From FEN-1139 sp038207155 (GTDB taxonomy: Bacteria; Myxococcota_A; Polyangia; Polyangiales; Polyangiaceae): a stretch of 64,000 bases of DNA. The translations under genes were made by a program, and so were the position numbers. The notes below the pieces were generated by a model that was not told where the DNA came from, did not search any database, and saw only the letters and a list, made by a program, of their open reading frames with translations. Location: the NCBI GenBank assembly GCA_038207155.1, contig JBBRAB010000005.1, positions 143,252 to 207,251 of the forward strand, in the 5' to 3' direction. Every line of letters begins with the position of its first letter. Position 1 is the first letter of the stretch. Positions 50,409 through 58,534 of the stretch are shown here, piece after piece.

Positions 50409-52463
50409 TCACTGCTTGGGTGGCGGTACCGAGAGGATCTTGACCTCCAGAATGGCGTCGCGGAAGCGCACCTCCTGCTCGCGCATGGCGAGGCCAAGCT
50501 CGACCGCCCGCTTGGAGAGTCGATCGAGTCGTAGGCTGGCCTCTTCCAGCTTTTTCCCGAGTTTTGTGCGAAGTTCAGCCGCTTGCGGGTTTTTCTGAAT
50601 CGCCTCGAGGCCTTCGCGCAGTTGCGACGCATTGCGCTCGATTTCCTGCCGCTCCGTCTCTAGCGCCGACTGTTCATCGACCAATTTTTTCCAGGTGGCG
50701 CGCACGCCCCAAGCGGTGGCCAGTTTCTCGACCTGCCCGCGATCGGAGCGATTGTCGGCGAGGTACGCCTTGACGGCCTCGTCGGCGAGTGGGCTCAGCC
50801 AGTCGGCGCCCTGCTGTTGCGCTTCGCGCTCATCGACCACGAGCTCCGCACGGGCCGAGGCGCGCACGTCCATGGGAATCAGCGCGCTGCCAATGCCAGT
50901 ATTGTCCTCGGTGCCTGTGGGCGGGCGAAACAGGCGCCACCCGGGCTGACGCGGATGACGCACCAGCACCTTGGCGGCATCGGTACCGCCATTTTTGATG
51001 GCGTAGGTCGTCAGTCGGACGCGGTCGCGCTCGAGCGTCAAGCTCCCGGATTCAATCTTGAATAGCCGCGCTCCGCGCTCATCCCAGCGCTGATGCGACT
51101 CCACCCCGATCCCACGCTCGAGCGCGAAGGGCACCGTGGCGGTGGCTCCGGGCGGCAGGCTATCGAGCATGCCCTGCCCGAGGAACGACCCCTGCTCAAA
51201 GACTGCGATTGGACCGCGCTCAAGCAACCCTTTGGTCGCATTCGTGAAGCGCGCGACGCGGAAGGGATGGGTGGCGGAATCGGCAACGCCGCCGTCGGGA
51301 GCGAAGAGAAAGACGCTTTGTCCGGGCACGCTGACGCTTGAGAGCAGCACCATCGTGGCGTTCTCGTCGGGCAGCGTGACGGGGAACGGCAGCTCGTAGC
51401 GCGTCGCTCCAGAATCGACGGCCACCGAGGCCAGCGCGCGCACGTCGCGCGGAGCCGAGGGCGAAACGCCGGGGGGGGGAGGCGGGGGCGCAACCATCGG
51501 CGCGGCCATCGCGGCACCACTCGGAAGGCCCGCGGCATCGTTGGTGCTGTAACGCTGCGTTGATTTCTTCGGGCTCTCTTTCTTCGGGCTCTCTTTGCCC
51601 GGACCCGCGCTTGCCGGGCGCGGAGCACGCATTCCGCCGAGGCGCCCCTGCCCTGAGCCGAAACCGGCCTCGTCACTCTTCATATCGCCTGACTCAGCCA
51701 TGGGGGCCGCAGCGGGCGACGCGGCAGTCGGACTCGGAGCCTCCTCGGGGACGTAGCGGTCGACGGACCCCTTGTCCTTTTCGTTGAGCGAAGTCACGCC
51801 CGTCGGCATTGCGGAGATCACTTCCCCCGTGTCGGTCACGATCGGTCGCTGGGGAACGATCGCATTGCCGAGCGTGGACTGAAACGCCAACGGCGCTCCA
51901 GCGACCAGCACGAGCTGCACGTTATTCCAGTCCTCGCCCGACAGGTTCTGCACGATCCCCCAGGATTGCAGCGCCGCCTGTCCATCCTTGCCGATCACGA
52001 CGCGATACGACGGACGCCACAGCGGCGTCTCAGCGACATAGCCCACCGCCAAATCATGGTCCTCACCGTCGAGGCGGAGTGTCACCTCGCGTAGCGGATT
52101 TCTCTCCTTGGGCGCCATGTCCTCAGGGCGCTTTAGGAGATCCGCGTAAGGGCTCTGCGGTTGGGGCAGGAATTTGTCGGCGACTTCGACGGGAAATGAG
52201 GCGGACCGAACGGTGCTGCCGCCGCGCTCGACGATCGCCAGCGTGGCGAGAAAATCGCCGATCGTGCCCTGGCGCATCCGGAACTTGACCTCCGTCTGGT
52301 CCACGTGACCCCCGCGCTCGAAATAGCCGACGCCATTGCGGTAGACCACGACGCGACGCAGCGGAAGATTGGAGCTCACCATTGGGCCACGCGCACAACC
52401 CACGGCGGCCACGGCAAATAGGGCCAGGGCGAGACTCGACCAACCAAAGCGCAGAGTTCTCAT
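50409..52463 (-). CDS. DUF4139-type lipoprotein with coiled-coil end
   Basis: The 684-residue lipoprotein has a signal ending VAAVGC after the ATG at 52463. The N-terminal region reads RRVVVYRNGVGYFERGG and the middle AETPLWRPSYRVVIGKDG and WNNVQLVLVAGAP, typical of DUF4139/mucoidy-inhibitor-like proteins. A low-complexity insert includes KESPKK repeats and a poly-Pro run. The second half contains YELPFPVTLPDENATMVLLSSV and GSGTLTLERDRVRL-like strands. The last 120 residues form a long coiled coil (ALETERQEIERNASQLREGLE). Its role is unknown. A nine-G run (51471-51479) encodes part of the Pro stretch. Confidence 0.8.
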   Translation of the reverse strand: MRTLRFGWSSLALALFAVAAVGCARGPMVSSNLPLRRVVVYRNGVGYFERGGHVDQTEVKFRMRQGTIGDFLATLAIVERGGSTVRSASFPVEVADKFLPQPQSPYADLLKRPEDMAPKERNPLREVTLRLDGEDHDLAVGYVAETPLWRPSYRVVIGKDGQAALQSWGIVQNLSGEDWNNVQLVLVAGAPLAFQSTLGNAIVPQRPIVTDTGEVISAMPTGVTSLNEKDKGSVDRYVPEEAPSPTAASPAAAPMAESGDMKSDEAGFGSGQGRLGGMRAPRPASAGPGKESPKKESPKKSTQRYSTNDAAGLPSGAAMAAPMVAPPPPPPGVSPSAPRDVRALASVAVDSGATRYELPFPVTLPDENATMVLLSSVSVPGQSVFLFAPDGGVADSATHPFRVARFTNATKGLLERGPIAVFEQGSFLGQGMLDSLPPGATATVPFALERGIGVESHQRWDERGARLFKIESGSLTLERDRVRLTTYAIKNGGTDAAKVLVRHPRQPGWRLFRPPTGTEDNTGIGSALIPMDVRASARAELVVDEREAQQQGADWLSPLADEAVKAYLADNRSDRGQVEKLATAWGVRATWKKLVDEQSALETERQEIERNASQLREGLEAIQKNPQAAELRTKLGKKLEEASLRLDRLSKRAVELGLAMREQEVRFRDAILEVKILSVPPPKQ

Positions 52464-52669
52464 GATCCGCGCATGATGCACGAGGTCACAGGCCGCGCCA
52501 AGCGTCCCTCGTGGTGCCCGGTTCACTTCCGCCCCGCGCGGCCTTGACACCCCAGAAGCGCGCCCCGCCAGCGAGCCTAAGCCTCGACCAGCGGCGAGTA
52601 GCAGTCAGCGTTACCATCGAAAACGGGGCGTTGCGGCCTGCAGTGGGAACTGTGTACTCTCACTGGGTT

Positions 52670-53704
52670 GTGACCCAAGACGCGCCCCGCACCGCCCCAC
52701 CTCGCAGACCGCCTCCCCCGCGCCGTGCCGGAGCGGGCCTGCCGGACGCGCAAAAGCAGGCCATGGCGCTCGAGACGGTGGGGCTGCTGCGCGAGCAGCT
52801 TGATGCGCAAGTGATCCACTACCGAGCGGATCTGGAGACCAACGCAGAACTCGATGCGATCACGGCGGGCGTCGTTGAGCAGCTGCGACAAATGCAGCAG
52901 GCGGTGCAATCGTCGCAGGGGGACGTCCGCAGCGCGGCCGAAATCGAGCGCGATCAGATCGCGCTGCTCAGTCGCTTGCTGCATCGTCAGCTGGGAGCCG
53001 AGCGGGCTCCGGCCTTCATCGCGGCCCAGATCAAGCCGATTGCGCGCCGCGCGATGAAGCTGTTTTTCGAGAGCGAGTTGCATGAGAAGACCAAGGGGGA
53101 TCGCGACCGCGTGATCCGCCATCCGGAACAGGGTCTGTACTACGTCCTGTCGCGCTACCGCAGTCGCTTGCGCGCGGATCTCGAGAGCTTTGACTACGAC
53201 GAATCCGAGCTGCGAGAGCAGACCATCGCGCTACTCGAAAAGACCGAGCGCGAGCTGCAAAACGCATTTTTGTCGCGTCGCTCCCCCGAGCTCAAGCGCG
53301 TCCTGACCGATCTGACTCTCGTGCTAACCGAGTTCTTCGAAAAGCGGCTGCCCCCCGAGCTGGCGACCTTGGCTCGCTCGACGATCGAGCAGTCCGGCTC
53401 GGCGCGCCAACCGACCAGCGTCGCCTATAAGATCCACGGTGCCGCAGGATTTGCGGCATTTCGCGCCATTTGGGAGAGCGAGCTTGTCACGCGCCTCGTC
53501 GCCTTCTGTCCGGAGGCGTTGATGGCCCGTATCCAGGAAAACGACGAGCTGCTGCTTGACGAGACGATCGCCTTTTTCACCGATCCCCATCTGCTGAGTG
53601 AAATCGCCGAGGTGGTCTGCTTGTCGATCTACGACACGCTCTGCCAAGACGGTTTTCTCGATCTGCCGCTCGATTGGCGCCTGCGCCTGCAGTCGAGCGA
53701 CTAG
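52670..53704 (+). CDS. Helical cytoplasmic protein of unknown function
   Basis: From the GTG at 52670 the protein has 344 residues. A Pro/Arg-rich start (APRTAPPRRPPPPRR) is followed by an almost entirely alpha-helical body rich in Arg, Glu and Leu, for example AEIERDQIALLSRLLHRQLG and LREQTIALLEKTERELQNAF. No signal, membrane segment or catalytic motif is apparent. It is not recognised. The frame is open to 52511, and a GTG at 52652 is another start. It is divergent from the DUF4139 gene, with about 206 bases between starts, and convergent with the next lipoprotein gene. Confidence 0.7.
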   Translation: MTQDAPRTAPPRRPPPPRRAGAGLPDAQKQAMALETVGLLREQLDAQVIHYRADLETNAELDAITAGVVEQLRQMQQAVQSSQGDVRSAAEIERDQIALLSRLLHRQLGAERAPAFIAAQIKPIARRAMKLFFESELHEKTKGDRDRVIRHPEQGLYYVLSRYRSRLRADLESFDYDESELREQTIALLEKTERELQNAFLSRRSPELKRVLTDLTLVLTEFFEKRLPPELATLARSTIEQSGSARQPTSVAYKIHGAAGFAAFRAIWESELVTRLVAFCPEALMARIQENDELLLDETIAFFTDPHLLSEIAEVVCLSIYDTLCQDGFLDLPLDWRLRLQSSD

Positions 53705-53782
53705 CCGCGCCCGGGGCTCGGTCAACCGATACGAACGAGCTTGTGCGTGCCCGACGAGGCTCGTGCAAATCAGCAAGATTTC

Positions 53783-54838
53783 CTAGGGACTGGCGTCGCC
53801 GAGCTCCACCGACACGCTGAGGGTGGCCGCGGCTCCCCCGAGCATTCCGAGCGGGTTCCAGGGCGGAGCCACTTGTCCGAGCCGCGAGGAGTGATCAACC
53901 ACGAGCACATACTGTCCGGGCGGCAGCGGCAACCTGTCACTGCGCTCCCCGAGCGGCAGCGGCCAACCGGTGAGCGGTGCCTGCGGAGGCGGGACAAGCC
54001 CAGAGCCCATCTCGAGCGCCTGACGCCAAGGCTCGATCGTGCTGCGCGGGTAAACCAGGACCTCCACCGGAGCGCCCTCCACCCGCCAGCGCAGGTAGAG
54101 TGCCTGCTCGGGTTCGGTGACCTCGAAAGGCCCCAGGAGATCCACCTGATTGAGGTGTACCTCGATCGTCTCGTTCGCCAGACTGACGCGCTGTTCACCG
54201 GACAGCGCGAAGGGTTGCGGCGGACGCGCTGGGGGCTCGAGGTGACCGAGCGCAAACTCATCCCCATTGTCGGTGCGAATGACCGTGAAACCTTCACCGA
54301 CGCGACTCTGCAGCAGCTGTCCACCGAACTGGGTTGCTAGGTAGGCTGCGGGCCCTTGCGTCGCCCAATTGACGACGGCGTTTTCCACCGAAGACAGCGC
54401 AAATTGCGGCGGTAAGGACGCCCCGACGGGCGTACCAAACACATAGATCGCGTCGTCAGTCAGCCGAAAATCCATCTTGTAGTCGACCACCGCGCGCGCT
54501 CGAAAGCCCACCCGTCCGGCAAAGGGCGTCCACACGAAGCCAGAACCCCCAAACGCCAACGACACCAACTGCCGCTGATCATCGACCTGCGACTGGCACT
54601 CATTCGGGAAATAGCGACCGACGACCGGTCCACCGCTGAGCATCCGCAGCGGCACCCCGGAGCTCAGCACGCGCGGACAGATCTTTTCCGCGCCGTAATG
54701 CGAAAACAGCCACCAACGCGTGGCCGGGCTGTCGTTGATGGAGCTTCGCATCCAGGCGCAGCCGGGCGCGACCAGCAGCCAACCCAGAGCCAACGCGAGC
54801 CGCCCAAGGCGTGATTTATGCGGTAGATGAGCGCTCAT
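53783..54838 (-). CDS. Large lipoprotein of unknown function
   Basis: The 351-residue protein has a lipoprotein signal ending LLVAPGC. The mature part is beta-rich and has no recognised domain. Segments such as KICPRVLSSGVPLRML, RAVVDYKMDFRLTDDAIYVFG and IEVHLNQVDLLGPFEV show a soluble exported fold, and it ends PGQYVLVVDHSSRLGQVAPPWNPLG. It begins 47 bases after hemH on the same strand and is likely co-transcribed with it, though no haem-related motif is visible. Confidence 0.75.
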   Translation of the reverse strand: MSAHLPHKSRLGRLALALGWLLVAPGCAWMRSSINDSPATRWWLFSHYGAEKICPRVLSSGVPLRMLSGGPVVGRYFPNECQSQVDDQRQLVSLAFGGSGFVWTPFAGRVGFRARAVVDYKMDFRLTDDAIYVFGTPVGASLPPQFALSSVENAVVNWATQGPAAYLATQFGGQLLQSRVGEGFTVIRTDNGDEFALGHLEPPARPPQPFALSGEQRVSLANETIEVHLNQVDLLGPFEVTEPEQALYLRWRVEGAPVEVLVYPRSTIEPWRQALEMGSGLVPPPQAPLTGWPLPLGERSDRLPLPPGQYVLVVDHSSRLGQVAPPWNPLGMLGGAAATLSVSVELGDASP

Positions 54839-54885
54839 TGGGTTGATTTTCCGTGGAAAAGTTGGAGACGGACCAAGCGCATCGC

Positions 54886-55791
54886 TCAGGCTCCCGCCTC
54901 GACTCTTAGCGCAGTCATGACCAACTCTGCGAGGGTTTCGAGCAGGAACGGATCACTACCGAGCGCCGCCACCCGCTCCCAGCGAAGGCCGAGCTCGGAG
55001 GCCATCGCGCTGGCCTCGATGTCGAGGTCGTAGAGAGTCTCGACATGCTCGGCAAGGAATCCGAAAGGTGCGCAGACCACCTCGGTAATGCCTTCGCTCT
55101 TGGCTTGGTTGAGTGCCTCACGCAGCGTCGGACCGAGCCAGTCCCCCCCGTCGGCGCCTTGGCTCTGATAGACCAGCTGAGCGCGTTGGCCCAGCGAGCG
55201 CTCAATCGCCGCGGCACTGGCCGCCACCTCCTCCGCATACTTATCACCCGCCGCAATGACGCGCGTCGGCAGGCTGTGTGCGGTGAGCAGCAGGCGCGCC
55301 CCGCGCTCAAGAGCCGGACCCGAGTGCGAGCGAATGCGTGCCGCATGAGCCGCGATCAAGCCCGGAGCGCAGCCCCACGGTCCTACCGAGCAAACGCCAA
55401 AGCAGCCACTTGGAGCGAGCTCGGACAGCGCGCGCGAGGCCTCCTGGCAGTAGAGCTCGACGCTGTAGGGAGCCAAAGGCAGCAGCACCAAGTCGCGCGA
55501 ACCGGACTCCAGCAGGAGCGTGACCGCGTCGGCGAAGCTTGGCTCCCCAAAGCGCGTCGCAAGGTAAACGGGCAGACCGAGCCGCGTTTCCAGCTCCGCG
55601 CGCTGCTCCTCACTGTGAAGGGCCAGCGGTGAGCCGCCGATCCGCTCGTAGCGCTCGCGCATCTCAGCGACGAGCTCGGGCGACGCAGGGCGCCCGCGAC
55701 GGATCTTCTTCAAAAACTCGGGCAAGTCCTCGAGCTGCGAGACCGTCCCGTGGGTGATGAGCAATACGGCGGGGACCCCAGATGCACTCAT
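54886..55791 (-). CDS. hemH: Ferrochelatase
   Basis: The 301-residue enzyme inserts Fe2+ into protoporphyrin IX, or into coproporphyrin in the coproporphyrin-dependent route. Type II chelatase landmarks are AVLLITHGTVS, RYERIGGSPL, LLPLAPYSVE, the catalytic His region LLTAHSLPTRV and the second conserved block FLAEHVETLYDLDIEA. YQSQGADGGDWLGPTL is also family-like. The frame starts at 55818, but the ATG at 55791 gives a typical start. No Cys cluster for an iron-sulfur centre is seen. No other haem gene is nearby. Confidence 0.93.
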   Translation of the reverse strand: MSASGVPAVLLITHGTVSQLEDLPEFLKKIRRGRPASPELVAEMRERYERIGGSPLALHSEEQRAELETRLGLPVYLATRFGEPSFADAVTLLLESGSRDLVLLPLAPYSVELYCQEASRALSELAPSGCFGVCSVGPWGCAPGLIAAHAARIRSHSGPALERGARLLLTAHSLPTRVIAAGDKYAEEVAASAAAIERSLGQRAQLVYQSQGADGGDWLGPTLREALNQAKSEGITEVVCAPFGFLAEHVETLYDLDIEASAMASELGLRWERVAALGSDPFLLETLAELVMTALRVEAGA

Positions 55792-55845
55792 GGCCGCACC
55801 AGCATAGGGCGCGGCCATGAGGGGGGCTAGTGGGACGGTTCCTGC

Positions 55846-57258
55846 CTACTTGATTGGGAGGAGCAGGCCGGCGTAGTCATTGCCGCCGGGCGTCACCTCA
55901 AGACAATAGCCGTTGGCGCGCTTGGCCGTCACCGGCTGTCCTGGCTCCAGGACGCAGGGGAAGGCCGCGCCGTTGAGGCGCAGGCTTTGTCCGGACCCGA
56001 ACTCCCAGCAGACCACGCGAGCCTGGGTCGTCGGGGCGTAGTTCAGGATTTCGTAGCAGTGACCGGAGTTGCCAACCGGCTCAAAGCGATAGCCGTCTGC
56101 CCTGGTCGGACCCGTCACCTGACGATCAGGTGCGCAAATCCCCTCGCAAGGCAGCCCCACGCACATCGCGGCCGCGCCGGCGGCAGGGCAACCATTTTTG
56201 CCCTGGGTGCAGCTGCCGCAGTAAGGTTTGCCGCCCGAGCAGACGTTGCTGCACGACCCGCAGTTGTTCGGATCCGAGCTTGGGTCGACGCAGGTGCCGC
56301 CGCAATCAAGCTTGCCCGCAGGACACTTGCAACCGCCGACTTGGCAGGTCTTGCCGTTCAGGCAAGCCTTGCCGCAGGCGCCACAATTAGCCGAATCAGA
56401 GCCCATATCGACGCACTTGGCAGCCGCCGCGGCGCCGCACTCATCCGGCAAAGTCGCCGGGCAGCCGCAATTCTTGGCTGAGCACGCGTGGTTCGTGGTG
56501 CAGGCCTTGCTGCAGGCGCCACAGTTGTCATGATCGGTGCTGATGTCGACGCAGGTGCCGCTGCAGCTCGTTTCGCCGGTGGCGCAGGCGCATTTGCCGC
56601 CCTCACAGATTGACCCCCCGGTGCAGGGGTTGCCGCAAGCGCCGCAGTTGAGCGTGCTGGTCTGCAGATCCGCGCAGGAACGTGCGCAATCTTTGGTGCC
56701 CGCGGGACAGGCGCCCGCGCACTTGCCCGCCGAGCAGACCTCCTTCGGACCACAGGCTTTGTTGCAGGCGCCGCAGTTGTTCGGCTCAGCCTGGGTGTCC
56801 ACGCACGAGCCCATGCAAGCAATTGCACCGGCCGAGCAGCTGCAACGACCGTCCGTGCAGAGCCCCCCAAGACCGCAGTCGATCATGCAGCTGCCGCAGT
56901 GATGGGCGTCAGTCTTGACGTTCGTGCAACCGTCGCGACAGTCAAAGTCGGTCGGACTTGGGCAGACGCAGAGCCCTTCAGTCGTGCAGGTGGCCTCCGC
57001 GGAACAGCAGGAAGCTCCGCATTTCTGCTCGCAAGGGAGTGGTTTACCGCCCGTGCCCGTTGAGCCGGTGCCTAGCCCGCCCCCCGTCGCCCCGCCAGTT
57101 CCGGGCTTGGCCCCGCTATTTGACCCCGCCAGCGCTCCGGCTCCACCTCCGCCGGCGTCGATCGGGGTACCTGAGGCACATTGAATCGCCGTTGAGAGGG
57201 AAAACCCTGCAACGACTGTGAATCCAAGCCAACGACGCAAAGCATGGGACTCAACCAT
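55846..57258 (-). CDS. Cys-rich repeat lipoprotein (myxobacterial CVD/NCGAC type)
   Basis: The 470-residue protein has a signal with a Cys at the cleavage site (TAIQCASG) and a Gly/Thr-rich stalk. It then carries about seven tandem modules of roughly 35-40 residues following the pattern C-GTCVD-x-DxxNCGAC-xxC-xxxxxC-xxGxCxC (for example CVDISTDHDNCGACSKAC). The C-terminal 95 residues form a separate domain with its own cysteines. It is a secreted or surface-exposed disulfide-rich protein, with binding partner and role unknown. It lies on the same strand as, and 54 bases before, hemH. Confidence 0.85.
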   Translation of the reverse strand: MVESHALRRWLGFTVVAGFSLSTAIQCASGTPIDAGGGGAGALAGSNSGAKPGTGGATGGGLGTGSTGTGGKPLPCEQKCGASCCSAEATCTTEGLCVCPSPTDFDCRDGCTNVKTDAHHCGSCMIDCGLGGLCTDGRCSCSAGAIACMGSCVDTQAEPNNCGACNKACGPKEVCSAGKCAGACPAGTKDCARSCADLQTSTLNCGACGNPCTGGSICEGGKCACATGETSCSGTCVDISTDHDNCGACSKACTTNHACSAKNCGCPATLPDECGAAAAAKCVDMGSDSANCGACGKACLNGKTCQVGGCKCPAGKLDCGGTCVDPSSDPNNCGSCSNVCSGGKPYCGSCTQGKNGCPAAGAAAMCVGLPCEGICAPDRQVTGPTRADGYRFEPVGNSGHCYEILNYAPTTQARVVCWEFGSGQSLRLNGAAFPCVLEPGQPVTAKRANGYCLEVTPGGNDYAGLLLPIK

Positions 57259-57365
57259 GCCCGGAAGATAGCTGCGGGGGCGCGCCCATGCACGCCCCTC
57301 GCCTACGATCTCGCAAATTCCACTTTTGCCAACATTGTTACGTTAGATGCCGCCGCCGCCCCGGC

Positions 57366-58385
57366 TCAGGGAGTCGCCGGTTCCACGTAGGCGTTGGCGT
57401 AGACGCAAGCCGACACGTCGCCCACGGGCGGCTCGAAATCGACGGAATCCTTGTAGTAGGCCCGCGCAAAGTCCTCGCCCCAGCACTCGGTCACGCTGAC
57501 CACCTTGACGGTCGCTGGCAGGTCCCCGCCGGACATCGTCACGTCAGCGCGCCCTGCGCCGCCGCGCTTCCACTGACTCGCGATCGAGACGTCCTCCAGC
57601 TTAGTGTTTTTGGCGTCATCCACGTCCGCATGGGCCGTCACCAGCAGAGAGCCAGTTCCGAGTTCCTGACGCCGCGAGATCGCCGTCCAATTTTCGGCTC
57701 CCTTGACCATTTCCGCTTTGATATAGCGAGGCTCGAGCAGGGACTTGAGATCCCGCTGGCGCGGAAGCTCGTGGGTGATATTGAGTACCCCTTCGTCCGG
57801 GCTGCCAATGGGATCCAGCTTGTGAGCCGCATCCATGTCCAGCGAGAACTTCCCTTGCCCGTGCTTGTCGTTTAGGGCGCCGTAGCCCTGACCTTCAAGC
57901 ACTGTCACCCATTCCGAATCCGACTTACTGGCCTTGGGTCGGCCCTCAAGAAGATAGGCGTAGCCGCCCTTCTCCTTCGGATCCTCACGCACGATGAACC
58001 GGTAAGAGACGGGACTGAGGTCCTCCGTGAACGGCCCCCAGGTCGCCTGACGGTCACTTACGTCCGTCGGCTCCATGTTCGCGAGCAACCAGACCAGACC
58101 CAGAATGTCGCCGGTGGCGTGATTCATCCCACCACGCACTTGGCGGGTAAATGCGTAATATTTTGCCCAATTCCCCTCGCCGGTCGCCGCGCCGTTGGCC
58201 ATGACTGAGGCTGATGCCTTGGACCCCGCGGCAACGCTGTCCTCCGGACCGAGCACCGTGATTCGTGAGGTTTCCGGTAGCGGCTCCCGGAAGCGGCTCA
58301 CGTCGTTATCCGTCGCTTCAAGCTGGCAGCCGGCCGCCACGAGGGGTAGGATATACGCGCAGAGAATGAGTCGATTGGTTGACAT
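57366..58385 (-). CDS. Lipoprotein of unknown function
   Basis: From the ATG at 58385, which has a strong GGAGGAG ribosome binding site 8 bases upstream, the protein has 339 residues with a lipoprotein signal ending LVAAGC. The mature part is mixed alpha/beta (YYAFTRQVRGGMNHATGDILGLVWLL, then SYRFIVREDPKEKGGYAYLLEGRP) with three later Cys. No family was recognised. The frame is open to 58493 without further features. It lies 107 bases before the Cys-rich repeat gene and is divergent from the kinase gene. Confidence 0.75.
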   Translation of the reverse strand: MSTNRLILCAYILPLVAAGCQLEATDNDVSRFREPLPETSRITVLGPEDSVAAGSKASASVMANGAATGEGNWAKYYAFTRQVRGGMNHATGDILGLVWLLANMEPTDVSDRQATWGPFTEDLSPVSYRFIVREDPKEKGGYAYLLEGRPKASKSDSEWVTVLEGQGYGALNDKHGQGKFSLDMDAAHKLDPIGSPDEGVLNITHELPRQRDLKSLLEPRYIKAEMVKGAENWTAISRRQELGTGSLLVTAHADVDDAKNTKLEDVSIASQWKRGGAGRADVTMSGGDLPATVKVVSVTECWGEDFARAYYKDSVDFEPPVGDVSACVYANAYVEPATP

Positions 58386-58400
58386 GCAGGGCTCCTCCGA

Positions 58401-58439
58401 GTGGTTGACGAAGTGGTATACAAACTCTGGACCAACCAC
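58401..58439. repeat. 7-base inverted repeat in a divergent promoter region
   Basis: GTGGTTG (58401-58407) and CAACCAC (58433-58439) are exact reverse complements separated by 25 bases. They sit between the divergent lipoprotein and kinase starts. It could be an operator pair or a leader stem in the leftward transcript. Confidence 0.35.
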
Positions 58440-58534
58440 GAGATCCCGGTGATTCTTCGTCTGCAGGCCCCGAGAGTGACGCGCAGGCCACACCCCCGTG
58501 GACGTAAGTTCTCACCCCTGCCGTCCCCGCCCCC

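Noticed and set aside
51471..51479. Frameshift in the DUF4139 gene at the nine-G run
   Set aside because: The frame is continuous on both sides with family-like sequence, so no break is present in this assembly.
56130..56909. Plus-strand open frames opposite the Cys-rich repeat lipoprotein
   Set aside because: They are periodic shadows of the repeat. The minus frame carries the signal peptide and the conserved Cys spacing.
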